Positions 8,369-17,671 of a stretch of DNA of 64,000 bases are shown piece by piece. The stretch spans positions 271,456 through 335,455 of the forward strand of contig NZ_HE998567.1 of assembly GCF_000327285.1 (NCBI RefSeq). The letters run 5' to 3'. The number at the start of each line of letters is the position of its first letter. The stretch's first letter is position 1. A program made the position numbers and the translations under genes. The stretch comes from Holdemania massiliensis AP2. GTDB taxonomy: Bacteria > Bacillota_I > Bacilli_A > Erysipelotrichales > Erysipelotrichaceae. The notes beneath the pieces are model-generated. The model searched no databases and was not told the origin of the DNA. It saw only the letters and a list, made by a program, of their open reading frames with translations.

Positions 8369-9358
8369 ATGAAAATTTGCGTATTGGGCAGCGGAAGCTG
8401 GGGCACAGCGCTGGCACAGGTGCTGGCGGACAATCATCATGACGTGGTTGTCTGGGGCAAAAGCCCGGAGGAAATCGCGGATCTCAAGCTTCACCGGAAC
8501 ACCAAGTATTTTCCCGAGGTTCTGGTCAATCCGGCAATTGAAGCGACGCTGGATTTCGCTGTCGTTGCGTCCGCGGACATTCTGCTTTTAGCGGTGCCGA
8601 CCGGTGCGGTTGAAGAAGTCAGCCGGCAGGCCGCCGCGGTGCTGGATCATCCGGTCATCGTAATCAATGTCGCTAAGGGCTTTCATCCGACAACCCATAA
8701 GCGGCTCAGTGAAGTGATTAAAGAATGCTTTACGCCGCAAACGTTGACCGACGTCGTATCGCTGATCGGACCTTCGCATGCCGAAGAGGTCATTCTGCGC
8801 AAGCTGACGTCTGTCAATGCAGTGTGTGAAAACGAAGCCTCCGCTCGCCAGATTCAGGAGCTGTTCTCCAATGAATATTTCCGCGTTTACCGCGGGACGG
8901 ATGTGATCGGCTCGGAAACCGGCGTGGCGATCAAAAATATCATGGCAATTGCCAGCGGCATTATTACCGGCTTAGGTGAAGGCGACAACGCCCGGGCGGC
9001 GCTGATGACGCGCGGCCTGGCGGAAATGTCGCGTTATGGAATTGCCCAGGGCGGACGGGCCGAAACCTATTTGGGATTAACCGGGGTCGGAGATTTGATT
9101 GTCACCTGTACCTCCCAGCATTCCCGCAATTTCCAAGCCGGCGTGCAGATCGGCCGGCAGGACAGTGCGGAGATCTTCTGGAAAACCAATAAAAAGACGG
9201 TTGAGGGCGTGAAAGCGGCCAAGGTCATCTATGAGGAATCCATAAAAAAACACATCAGCATGCCGATCACCGAACAGGTCTACCGCGTTCTCTATGAAGG
9301 CGAAAAGCCGTCAAAGGCGATTAAGCTGCTGATGGCCCGGGAACTGAAGTCTGAATAA
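8369..9358 (+). CDS. gpsA: glycerol-3-phosphate dehydrogenase [NAD(P)+]
   Basis: Makes sn-glycerol 3-phosphate from dihydroxyacetone phosphate for phospholipid synthesis. The N-terminal Rossmann motif GSGSWGTALA is intact, as are the catalytic-region signatures SGPSHAEE-like (GPSHAEEV) and GLTGVGDLIVTC. Length (329 aa) is standard. A ribosome site aaaggagg precedes the ATG. Last gene of the cmk operon, closed by a strong terminator. Confidence 0.97.
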   Translation: MKICVLGSGSWGTALAQVLADNHHDVVVWGKSPEEIADLKLHRNTKYFPEVLVNPAIEATLDFAVVASADILLLAVPTGAVEEVSRQAAAVLDHPVIVINVAKGFHPTTHKRLSEVIKECFTPQTLTDVVSLIGPSHAEEVILRKLTSVNAVCENEASARQIQELFSNEYFRVYRGTDVIGSETGVAIKNIMAIASGIITGLGEGDNARAALMTRGLAEMSRYGIAQGGRAETYLGLTGVGDLIVTCTSQHSRNFQAGVQIGRQDSAEIFWKTNKKTVEGVKAAKVIYEESIKKHISMPITEQVYRVLYEGEKPSKAIKLLMARELKSE

Positions 9359-9380
9359 AAGCCCGTTGCGGGGCTTTTTC
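9357..9380 (+). terminator. terminator after gpsA
   Basis: Stem aaagccc / gggcttt with a 6-base loop and T tract. It closes the cmk-der-gpsA transcript. Confidence 0.85.
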
Positions 9381-9410
9381 TGATGGAATGAGAAGGAGGT
9401 GCTGAGGCGT

Positions 9411-12400
9411 ATGATTTTGGATGAAACTCAGCTCAGTCAATATTTTGATGAGCGAACGTGGAATCTGGCCCGCCGTTATCATCAGGAACGTTCGATTATC
9501 CAGTCACTGTCCGCGGTAGAATACCGCACGCTGCAGCTGATTGAAGTTGAAGCGGTTGTCTATCCGTATCTGCAGCACATCAAACTGTCGCTTCATTGGC
9601 AAACCGGTGAATTGCTGCGCTTCAGCTGCGAATGTCCGTATTGTGTTCAGGACGAAAAAGCCTGTGCGCACATCGGGGCAGTTTTGATGTTTTTAAAGGA
9701 GCGAACCATTGATCATTTTCCCTACTATTACCGTGAGAATGCCGCGGATTATATCCAGCAGCTGCGCCGTCGGCAGATGTTTTCGCAGAGCGAACAGCTG
9801 ATCGAAACGTATGTCAATGCGGCGGTGCTGGATGATCCGACCCTCTTGCAGAGTGATCCGGTCGGATTACTTCCGGAGGTCATCTTTTCCAATTCAGAAC
9901 TGCTGGTCAGCTTTCGGATCGGCCGCAAGAAAAAATACATTCTGAAAAATCTCGGTGAGTTTCTGGCGCGGATGAATGAAGCGGCGATTGTCAGCTATGG
10001 CAAGGAGCTGCAGTTTCTGCATGTTCCGGAATCGTTTGACGAAGGTTCGCAGCGAATCCTGCGGTTTATCCGCCGCAATTATGATCCGCAGAAAAGTTTC
10101 GGAACGAGTCCGCGCTATGTGAATCTGGTCGGCGGCAGCGTCGATGATTTTTATGAGCTGTTTTTAAATCATCCAGTGATGATGGCAGATGGCCGGCCGA
10201 TGGTAATGATTGAGGAGAATCCGCAGTTCACGCTGCAGGTAGAAAGCCAGAACCAGGACTATCAGCTGCAAATCACACCCCACGAATACCGGTATCTTGC
10301 AAGCAATGAAGCGGACTACGTGTATGTCGGCGGAACGCTGATTCGGCTTCTGCCGCGTTATCGAATCCTGTGCGGACCGCTGCTGAAACGGCTGCAGCAG
10401 GGCGGCAAGCTGCTGATCAGTCATGAACAGATCAAGAATTTCTATTACAATGTTCTGCAGCCGATCAGTGAATTGATTCCGGTTTTGGGCATGGAAGATC
10501 TGCCGGTTCGCCTGGATCCGTTAGTCACACGGGTGTATATTGACGAACCGACGCCGCACACGATCATGATTACGATCCGTTTCTGTTACGGCAATAACGA
10601 ATACATCGGCTTCGATACGCTGACCAATCGGGATAACCGCAATCTACGTAAAGAACAAAAGGTGCGGGCGATTATCCGGCAGTATGTAACCCGGATTGAT
10701 ACGCTGACCCAGATCGCCTGGATTGAGAAAAACGAAACCAAGGAATTCAGCTTCCTGGCGGAAGGGGTGGGTAAGCTGATGGATCTGGCCGAGGTGTATA
10801 TCTGTGAATCGCTGAAAAACGTCCAGATTCGCTCACACGCCTCGTTCTCCGTTGGAGTTCGGCTGACTTCCGGACTGCTGGAGCTGCAGCTGGACAGCCC
10901 GCAGCTGTCGTCTGAGGAGCTGGAAGAAATTTTCCGCGGCTATCAGCAGAAGAAAAAATATGTTCGGTTAAAAAATGGCGATTACTTTGCGATCGGCGAG
11001 GGAGAGACCGAAGAGGTGCTGGCGATGCTGGATGCGCTGCAGGTCGATCCAAAGCAGCTTGTGCAAGGTTCGCTGACGTTGGAAAATTATCGGGCGCTGG
11101 CGCTGAATGAACGTTTGATGAGTACGCCGGAAATCAAGGTGGAACGCGATCAGGAATTTAAGACGATGATTCGTGATTTCAAAAATATCGAAGAGAGTAA
11201 ATTTGACGTACCGCCGTCAATGCGGAAGATCCTGCGGACCTATCAGAAGGAAGGCTTCCGCTGGCTGAAAACGATTGCGCATTATGGCTTCGGCGGAATT
11301 TTGGCGGACGATATGGGAATCGGCAAGACGCTGCAGATGATCGCGGTGCTCCTGGATGCTCAGCTGCACAACGAAGCCGGCTGCAGTCTGGTCGTTACTC
11401 CAGCTTCGCTGATCCTCAACTGGCAGGCGGAAATCCGGCGGTTTGCGCCCCAGTTAAAATGCGCCTGTGTTCATGGAACATTAAAAGAGCGTCAGGATCA
11501 GTGGGCACTGGCCGATCAGGTCGATGTTCTGATCACCTCTTACGATTATGTCAAGCGCGATGAAGCGGTGCTTAAACCGCTGCAATTTCAGTATTTGGTA
11601 CTGGATGAAGCGCAGGCGATCAAAAACCAGCGCACCAAGAGCGCCCAGGCAGTAAAACAGATCCAGGCTCGCCATCGGTTCGCCTTAACTGGAACGCCGA
11701 TTGAAAATTCACTGGCAGAACTGTGGTCGATCTTTGATTTTCTGATGCCGGGGTATCTGTTCAGCTACGCTCAGTTTAAGGAAAATTATGAACTGCCGAT
11801 TGTGCGCTATCAGGATGAAGAACGCCTGACGCTGTTAAAGAAACTGGTTTCGCCGTTTATTCTGCGGCGAGTCAAACAGGATGTTTTAAAGGAGCTGCCT
11901 GAGAAAACGGAATCCGTGCTGCAAATCGAATTCAGTGAAGCGGAAAAGAAGCTGTATCAGGCTTCTTTGCAGCAGATTCAGACGCAGCTGGCGCAGACGC
12001 TAGACCAACCGGCCAACGTCGGCAGTTCCAAGATCATGATCCTGGCGATGCTGACGCGGCTGCGGCAGATCTGTTGTGATCCGGGGCTGGTATTTGAGGG
12101 ATACGGGGGCGAGCGAAGCAAGCTGGCAGCCTGTATGGAACTGATTGAAAATGCGGTGGATTCCGGCAAGAAAATTTTGGTGTTTTCCCAGTTTACAACG
12201 ATTCTGGACAAACTGCGTCAGGAATGCGAAAAGCGGCAGATCGCCACTTATCTGTTAACCGGCTCAACGCCGAAGCAGCAGCGTTTTGATTTGATGGAAA
12301 GCTTTAATCGGGATAAAACACCGGTCTTTCTGATTTCATTAAAGGCCGGCGGGACCGGGCTGAATCTGACGGGGGCAGAGATTGTCATTCACTATGATCC

Positions 12401-12632
12401 ATGGTGGAACTTGTCGGCTGAAAACCAGGCCACCGACCGTGCTTACCGAATCGGTCAGACGCGCAATGTGCAGGTTGTCAAGCTGATTGTCGAGGGAACG
12501 GTGGAAGAGAAAATCAGCAAGCTTCAGCAGCAGAAGCAGCAGCTGTCGCAATCGGTTATCGAAGGCTCTGACGGATCGATTGCCGCAATGAGCCGCGAGG
12601 AAATTCTCGAACTGTTTGAAAACGAGTTCTAA
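9411..12632 (+). CDS. SWI2/SNF2-family DNA translocase with N-terminal SWIM zinc finger
   Basis: Large (about 1073 aa) Snf2-type ATPase, probably a DNA translocase acting on protein-DNA complexes; the bacterial target is not known. A SWIM zinc finger (CECPYC ... CAHI, about residues 75-95) is followed by a long bacterial SNF2 accessory region. The helicase core carries motif I DDMGIGKT near residue 635, motif II LDEAQ, motif III LTGTPIENS, motif V LKAGGTGLNL and motif VI ATDRAYRIGQ. The ATG at 9411 is preferred over a GTG 12 bases upstream because aaggaggt lies 10 bases before it. It stands alone between two terminators. Confidence 0.92.
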   Translation: MILDETQLSQYFDERTWNLARRYHQERSIIQSLSAVEYRTLQLIEVEAVVYPYLQHIKLSLHWQTGELLRFSCECPYCVQDEKACAHIGAVLMFLKERTIDHFPYYYRENAADYIQQLRRRQMFSQSEQLIETYVNAAVLDDPTLLQSDPVGLLPEVIFSNSELLVSFRIGRKKKYILKNLGEFLARMNEAAIVSYGKELQFLHVPESFDEGSQRILRFIRRNYDPQKSFGTSPRYVNLVGGSVDDFYELFLNHPVMMADGRPMVMIEENPQFTLQVESQNQDYQLQITPHEYRYLASNEADYVYVGGTLIRLLPRYRILCGPLLKRLQQGGKLLISHEQIKNFYYNVLQPISELIPVLGMEDLPVRLDPLVTRVYIDEPTPHTIMITIRFCYGNNEYIGFDTLTNRDNRNLRKEQKVRAIIRQYVTRIDTLTQIAWIEKNETKEFSFLAEGVGKLMDLAEVYICESLKNVQIRSHASFSVGVRLTSGLLELQLDSPQLSSEELEEIFRGYQQKKKYVRLKNGDYFAIGEGETEEVLAMLDALQVDPKQLVQGSLTLENYRALALNERLMSTPEIKVERDQEFKTMIRDFKNIEESKFDVPPSMRKILRTYQKEGFRWLKTIAHYGFGGILADDMGIGKTLQMIAVLLDAQLHNEAGCSLVVTPASLILNWQAEIRRFAPQLKCACVHGTLKERQDQWALADQVDVLITSYDYVKRDEAVLKPLQFQYLVLDEAQAIKNQRTKSAQAVKQIQARHRFALTGTPIENSLAELWSIFDFLMPGYLFSYAQFKENYELPIVRYQDEERLTLLKKLVSPFILRRVKQDVLKELPEKTESVLQIEFSEAEKKLYQASLQQIQTQLAQTLDQPANVGSSKIMILAMLTRLRQICCDPGLVFEGYGGERSKLAACMELIENAVDSGKKILVFSQFTTILDKLRQECEKRQIATYLLTGSTPKQQRFDLMESFNRDKTPVFLISLKAGGTGLNLTGAEIVIHYDPWWNLSAENQATDRAYRIGQTRNVQVVKLIVEGTVEEKISKLQQQKQQLSQSVIEGSDGSIAAMSREEILELFENEF

Positions 12633-12637
12633 ATGAT

Positions 12638-12680
12638 ACGGCTTTCATTCAAATAATTGTTTGAAATGCCGTTTTTATTT
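12638..12680 (+). terminator. terminator after the SNF2 gene
   Basis: Stem acggc / gccgt extended inward by imperfect A/T pairs, followed by TTTTTATTTT. Confidence 0.7.
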
Positions 12681-12692
12681 TGTGAAAAGGGG

Positions 12693-12721
12693 TTGTCAAG
12701 GCGGATATACGCTGTTATAAT
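12693..12721 (+). promoter_or_regulatory. sigma-A promoter of the first degV gene
   Basis: TTGTCA at 12693-12698 and a perfect TATAAT at 12716-12721, 17-bp spacer, 51 bp before the ATG. Confidence 0.8.
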
Positions 12722-12772
12722 GGGTTAGATTTTTATGTTGATATTCAAACTATCTCAAGGAGGAGAACCGAT

Positions 12773-13615
12773 ATGACAGTTCGTATTATTACTGATTCCA
12801 CCACCGACGTCACACCCGCGGCAGCTCGGCAGCTCAACTTAGGCGTTGTACCGCTTAAGGTGCTGTTTGGTCAGGAGGAATACCGTGATGGAATCGATTT
12901 AACGATGGAGGAATTCTATACCAAGCTGACCAGCAATGATCAGCTGCCAACCACTTCGCAGCCTTCACCGAATGATTTTCTGACCGAATTTGAAAAGGCC
13001 AAAGCAGCCGGTGAAGAAATCGTTGTGCTGACGTTGTCCAGTCAGCTCAGCGGCACGTATCAATCCGCCCAGCTGGCCAAGGATTATTGTGAATATGAAC
13101 CGATTTACATCGTCGACAGTTTATCGGCGACGATCGGAACACAGCTGCTTTTGCGCGAGGCGATCAGGCTGCGGGATGCGGGTCAGCCGGCATCGCAGAT
13201 TGCCCAGCAGCTGGAACAGCTCAAGGAACGCGTTACAATTCTGGCGGCGGTGGATACGCTGGAATATCTGGTTAAAGGCGGACGGCTGTCCAAGGCCGCA
13301 GGCTTTGCCGGGTCTTTGCTTGGAATTCATCCGATGATCACGCTGGCGGAAGGCAAAATCAGCGTTTTGGGCAAGGCCCGCGGCAAGAAAGCGACGCTGC
13401 AGCTGTTCTGGCAGCAGATGGAAAAACTGGGAATGCCGGATCTTACTTTTGAGCCAATCTTTGGTTATACCGGAAATCGGGAAGCGGTTGAAGATCTGAT
13501 CACCTTCATGGATGAAAAAGCGATTGTCAGTCCGCAGGTATGCGGCGTCGGCAGCGTAATCGGAACCCATACCGGACCGGGTGTCAGTGCGATTGCCTAT
13601 ATCCGTCAGGCATAA
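12773..13615 (+). CDS. DegV-family fatty-acid-binding protein
   Basis: Cytoplasmic DegV/FakB-type protein (280 aa). Family members bind a fatty acid and some present it to the FakA kinase for phosphorylation. The N-terminal signature IITDSTTD, the SSQLSGTYQSA motif and the VKGGRLSK segment are present. It is monocistronic, with its own promoter and terminator. A second paralogue lies at 32444-33295. No fakA-like gene is in this window. Confidence 0.92.
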   Translation: MTVRIITDSTTDVTPAAARQLNLGVVPLKVLFGQEEYRDGIDLTMEEFYTKLTSNDQLPTTSQPSPNDFLTEFEKAKAAGEEIVVLTLSSQLSGTYQSAQLAKDYCEYEPIYIVDSLSATIGTQLLLREAIRLRDAGQPASQIAQQLEQLKERVTILAAVDTLEYLVKGGRLSKAAGFAGSLLGIHPMITLAEGKISVLGKARGKKATLQLFWQQMEKLGMPDLTFEPIFGYTGNREAVEDLITFMDEKAIVSPQVCGVGSVIGTHTGPGVSAIAYIRQA

Positions 13616-13622
13616 ACGAAAT

Positions 13623-13664
13623 AACGTTGGAAACATAAAGCTTGTTTTCCAGCGTTTTTTTATT
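13623..13664 (+). terminator. terminator after degV
   Basis: Stem acgttggaaac / gttttccagcgt with a loop of about 9 bases, then TTTTTT. Confidence 0.85.
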
Positions 13665-13929
13665 TGTCATTTTTGATTACGGCTTTGCAGGAACCCGCGA
13701 CAACGACAGGGACTTTCGGTATCATAGAAGACGTGATCGTGCTGATATTTCGGATGAGTCATCCTTTCTATTTATAGCTGAACAGAGTTTCGACACTCAT
13801 CACACCGGGATCTGAAGTGTCAGATTTTCCCATATTTGAGCCGGCAGTGTTGAATCTTACTGGATCTAAAGATTTTTTGGGTGAATATCCTATAATGAAG
13901 CCATCAGCCGATCTGAATGAGGTGAGAGA
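13665..13929 (+). promoter_or_regulatory. leader/promoter region of the PTS regulator operon
   Basis: Intergenic stretch with no gene. A TATAAT at 13891-13896 is the best sigma-A -10 candidate; no good -35 was found 17 bp upstream. I looked for a sigma-54 promoter (TGGCAC-N5-TTGC) because the downstream regulator belongs to the LevR group, and none is present. Confidence 0.45.
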
Positions 13930-16683
13930 ATGAATAAAACGAAAGAAGAGATTCTCATCTGGCTGAAAAACCAGACCCGGATTTACGGACTGACCCAGCT
14001 GGAGCAACGAACGACGAAACAGATTGCCGAGCAATTGAATCTGTCGCGGACATTGACGAGTCAGTATCTGAACGAACTGTGCAAAGAGCATGTGTGCATT
14101 AAGATCAGCTCCCGTCCGGTGTATTATCTGGCTCGTGAAGAGCTGGAAACAAAGTATCAGGTTACGTTTATGGATGAAGAATATTTCAATCTCGACGATC
14201 TGATGCAGGTGCTGAATCAGAAAACACCGCAGGGCCGGAATTTTGAAAAGGTGGTGGGTGCGGAAGGTTCATTGGCAGGTTGTATTGCCCAGCTGAAATC
14301 AGCGATGCAGTATCCCAGCGGTTTGACCGTAATTTTGGAAGGGGAGCGCGGCAGCGGAAAACGTTTTCTTGCCCAGTCGGCATTTGAATTTCTTGCCGAT
14401 CAGCATGCAATTTCCTCTTCAGCGCGGTTTGTACGCCTGACGATCAGCCGGGAAATGTCCCAGCATCGTCAGCTGGTTGAGCTGTTTGGCGGGGAACTGG
14501 AAGGAAAACCTACAGAAGGGTTGATCGAAAAAGCGCAGGATGGGGTTGTCTATCTGGCCGAGGCCGATCAATTAAGTGCGGAGTGTCAGCTGAAGCTGGC
14601 TGAACTGATCCGCTCCGGCAGCTATACACGAGCGCATCAAACCCAGCCGGTTCTGAAAAATACCGCCCGTTTTATCCTTTCGCTGACCAGCCGTGCAGCA
14701 CAAACACTGCAGCCGGAGCTTCTGCTGAACATTCCGGTGCATTGCCAGATTCCCGCCTTTTCCCGCCGGCCGGTGCAGGAGAGGGAAGAACTGGTCATCC
14801 AATTGCTGCTGAAGGAACAGCGAAAACTGGGACGCGAGATCCGCATGTCCGCCCGATTGTTCGGAGCGCTGAGCGCCGATCTGCCGGAGCTGAATTTGGC
14901 TGAGCTGAACAATGGCTTAAAAACGATGTGCGCCGCGGCGTATTCCCAACAACCGCAGGCTTCCGTGCTGGTTTTAAAAGCCATGGATCTGCCGCCTGAG
15001 CTGTTTAGCCGATTGCCGTTAGGGCAAATGCTGAGACCGGCTGAATCAACGCCGCTGGCGATTGAACAGTTTCGCCGTCAGGATGGCAGCGATCAGATTT
15101 TAAAGCTGTTTGATCATCTGCTGGACAGCCATCGTGATTATTATAACAACCACCATGTGTTCGCTCAGTTTCTCGATCAGGGACTGGCGCGGATGCGGGA
15201 ATATTACGATACGATTATCTTTGCGACAAAAGAAGAGGACAGCCGATTAGTCTGGATTGAAGCGCAGATCCGCCATGAGCTGGAGGCTCTGGATCTTGAC
15301 CAGCGGCTGACATTGCCGCCTAACTGCAGCTTTGTGCTGGCCCGCATGACCTGTGCCTTAGCCCGAATTCATTCCAGTCTGGCTTTGTGGGAAAGTCAGC
15401 GGCGGGAAGCCATTCAGCTGTGCCTGAACACGTTGCGCCAACAGCTTCCGGAAGCGGCATCGCTGGCGGAGGCTTTGATCGAAAAGCTCTGCGCCGGCCT
15501 GGAAATGCAATCACAGCCGTTAAACACAATCTTTCTGACGCTGAATCTGAGGTTCTACAACCAGGAACCGCTGCGCCGGCAAAGCTGCGGCATCATCATC
15601 AGTCATGGCTACTCCACGGCTTCCAGCATTGCGGACGCGGCGAATCAGCTTTTAGGAAAACGGATATTTGATGCTTTGGATATGCCGCTGGATACCGAGG
15701 TCAAAGCGATCGAAAAGAAACTGAACGATTTCATTCGATTTCATTCCTATCTGCGTTCGCTGATTCTGCTCGTTGACATGGGTTCGCTGGAAGGTCTTGC
15801 CGAACATCTGGACTGCATGATGGAAGTCGGCATCATCAACAACATTTCCACCGGTTTGGCGCTGGATATCGGAATGCGTTTAAGCCGCGGGGAAGAATTG
15901 GAAACGATTTTGAAATCAGCCTGTGAGAGCTATCAGTGCCGCTATCGGATTCTGATGCGGAAGCAGAAAGAAAAAGCGATTGTGTTTACCAGCGATATTT
16001 CAATTAAGATCAGCGGCAAGCTGGCAGAGCTGTTTGCCCGCTCGCTCCCCCGGCCGCTCAACATCCGTTTTATTGAAGCTGATTATGCGACGCTGCAGTC
16101 TGCGGCACAGCGAGCATCGCTGTTTGATCGCTACGAGGTTCTGCTTTTAATCGGTCCGTTAGGCTTTCATCCGGAAAACGTCAACACGATGGCGTTAGAG
16201 GATATCGTCAGCTTCCGGACAATGGAACCGCTCAATGAAGCGCTGGATGGGGAACTGAATGAGGCGGAGCTGGAGTTGTTTCAGCAGCAGCTGTTAAAGA
16301 ACTTCTCGCTACAAAGCTTAATGGAAAATCTGACGATTCTCAATCCGGCGCGGCTGTTGGACTGTGTCTATGAAGCGGTCAGTGAACTGCAGCGGCAGAT
16401 GCAGCGGCGCTTTCAAAGCCGGACGTTAGTCGGCATTTATATTCACGTCAGCTTTCTGATCGAACGGCTGGTCACCCGCACAGCGATTGAATCGCTGGCT
16501 GATTTGACGCCGTTTATCAGCGCGCACAGCGACTTCATCGACCAGGTCAACATCAGCTTTGCGCCGCTGTTGAAAAACTACAACGTCACCGTTCCGATCG
16601 ATGAGATTTCTTATCTTTACGATTATATCGAAAATGATCGGCAGGATTTGACGAGAGGCAACATGCAGGAGGAAGGATTATGA
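13930..16683 (+). CDS. LevR-type PRD/AAA PTS transcriptional regulator with degenerate AAA motifs
   Basis: Regulator of about 917 aa at the head of a mannose-class PTS operon. Domains in order: N-terminal winged helix-turn-helix (about 1-75), an AAA+ sigma-54-interaction-type domain (about 105-345), a first PRD (about 400-510), an EIIA-Man-like domain with phospho-His motif ISHGYSTASS (about residue 557), and a second PRD near the C terminus with an IHVSFLIERL motif. PTS-driven histidine phosphorylation should tune activity. The P-loop GERGSGKR is kept, but the GAFTGA loop that contacts sigma-54 is missing (GELEGKPTEG in its place) and the Walker B Asp is Ala (YLAEAD). Its stop overlaps the EIIA start (ATGA). 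Confidence 0.85.
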   Translation: MNKTKEEILIWLKNQTRIYGLTQLEQRTTKQIAEQLNLSRTLTSQYLNELCKEHVCIKISSRPVYYLAREELETKYQVTFMDEEYFNLDDLMQVLNQKTPQGRNFEKVVGAEGSLAGCIAQLKSAMQYPSGLTVILEGERGSGKRFLAQSAFEFLADQHAISSSARFVRLTISREMSQHRQLVELFGGELEGKPTEGLIEKAQDGVVYLAEADQLSAECQLKLAELIRSGSYTRAHQTQPVLKNTARFILSLTSRAAQTLQPELLLNIPVHCQIPAFSRRPVQEREELVIQLLLKEQRKLGREIRMSARLFGALSADLPELNLAELNNGLKTMCAAAYSQQPQASVLVLKAMDLPPELFSRLPLGQMLRPAESTPLAIEQFRRQDGSDQILKLFDHLLDSHRDYYNNHHVFAQFLDQGLARMREYYDTIIFATKEEDSRLVWIEAQIRHELEALDLDQRLTLPPNCSFVLARMTCALARIHSSLALWESQRREAIQLCLNTLRQQLPEAASLAEALIEKLCAGLEMQSQPLNTIFLTLNLRFYNQEPLRRQSCGIIISHGYSTASSIADAANQLLGKRIFDALDMPLDTEVKAIEKKLNDFIRFHSYLRSLILLVDMGSLEGLAEHLDCMMEVGIINNISTGLALDIGMRLSRGEELETILKSACESYQCRYRILMRKQKEKAIVFTSDISIKISGKLAELFARSLPRPLNIRFIEADYATLQSAAQRASLFDRYEVLLLIGPLGFHPENVNTMALEDIVSFRTMEPLNEALDGELNEAELELFQQQLLKNFSLQSLMENLTILNPARLLDCVYEAVSELQRQMQRRFQSRTLVGIYIHVSFLIERLVTRTAIESLADLTPFISAHSDFIDQVNISFAPLLKNYNVTVPIDEISYLYDYIENDRQDLTRGNMQEEGL

Positions 16684-17093
16684 GAGAAATCATTCTAGCC
16701 TCCCACGGCGCTTTGGCGTCGGGGATGGCGGATACAGCCCAGATGATCATCGGCGATCAGCCGGGCTTAAGGGTATTGTCCCTGCAGCCGGGCAGTCATC
16801 CTGATGCTTTGAAGCGTCAGATTGAAAGCGGGCTGGCTGAAACATCGGCGGACGAGGTTCTGATTCTCACAGATTTGTGGGGCGGCAGCGTCAACAACGC
16901 CTTGTTAGGCCTGACGCAGGATCCGCGCGTGCATATCATTGCGGGTATGAATTTGAATCTGGTGCTGCAGCTGTGCCTGAGCCCAGAGCCGCTGGCGGAA
17001 GTGATCCCTGCGGCGCTGAAGGAGGCCCAGCAGGGCATGATCTACGGCAATGCCGTTCTGGCTTGTCCGCAAGCCGAAGACGAATTGTTTTAA
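16680..17093 (+). CDS. PTS mannose-family EIIA component
   Basis: Cytoplasmic phosphocarrier that takes phosphate from HPr and passes it to EIIB. The 137-aa chain starts REIILASHGALASGM, with His9 as the phosphorylation site, and contains the TDLWGGSVNNA segment typical of the fold. It overlaps the regulator gene by 4 bases and precedes EIIB by 65 bp. Confidence 0.93.
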   Translation: MREIILASHGALASGMADTAQMIIGDQPGLRVLSLQPGSHPDALKRQIESGLAETSADEVLILTDLWGGSVNNALLGLTQDPRVHIIAGMNLNLVLQLCLSPEPLAEVIPAALKEAQQGMIYGNAVLACPQAEDELF

Positions 17094-17158
17094 ACCGTTA
17101 TGAAAATGGAATTCACCGGAATGATCCGGAGAAATCAAAAAAGAAAGGAGGAGTGAAA

Positions 17159-17659
17159 ATGATTAAGATGCTGCGAATTGACGACCGGCTGCTGCATGGC
17201 CAGGTGGTGTTCATGTGGACGAAGCAGTTAAACATCAAAGGTATTATCGTGGCCAATGATGAACTAGTCAACGATCCGATTCAGAGTCTGGCGATGAAGC
17301 TGGCGGTTCCGGAACATCTGAAGCTGCTGATCAAGACCATCGATGAAGCGGCCAAGCTGATCAATGATCCGCGGGCAACAGGCATGAATATTCTGGTCGT
17401 GATGAAAAATCCGATTGATGCGGCGCGTCTGCTGCACAAGATCGAAGACAAGGCTGTGATTGAGTGTGTCAATATCGGCAACAGCGGCCGGATTGACAAA
17501 GGGGATCGGATGATGATGACCAAGGAAGTCTATGTTGACGCTGCAGACATTGCGGCGATCGAAGAAATTCTGGCAACCGGACTGCCGTTTGAAATTCAGA
17601 TGATTCCGACAAGCAACAAAGTTCAGGTCAAAGAGGCGTTGAAAAACGTCAGAAAATAG
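17159..17659 (+). CDS. PTS mannose/sorbose-family EIIB component
   Basis: Cytoplasmic EIIB (166 aa) that transfers phosphate to the incoming sugar. The N-terminal signature IDDRLLHGQVVFMW contains the active His13. The ATG at 17159 has an excellent ribosome site (aaaggaggag). It lies between EIIA and EIIC, with 12 bp to EIIC. Confidence 0.95.
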   Translation: MIKMLRIDDRLLHGQVVFMWTKQLNIKGIIVANDELVNDPIQSLAMKLAVPEHLKLLIKTIDEAAKLINDPRATGMNILVVMKNPIDAARLLHKIEDKAVIECVNIGNSGRIDKGDRMMMTKEVYVDAADIAAIEEILATGLPFEIQMIPTSNKVQVKEALKNVRK

Positions 17660-17671
17660 GGAGGGCTGTTT

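Noticed and set aside
13665..13929. sigma-54 promoter expected before a LevR-type gene
   Set aside because: No TGGCAC-N5-TTGC or close variant could be found in the leader.
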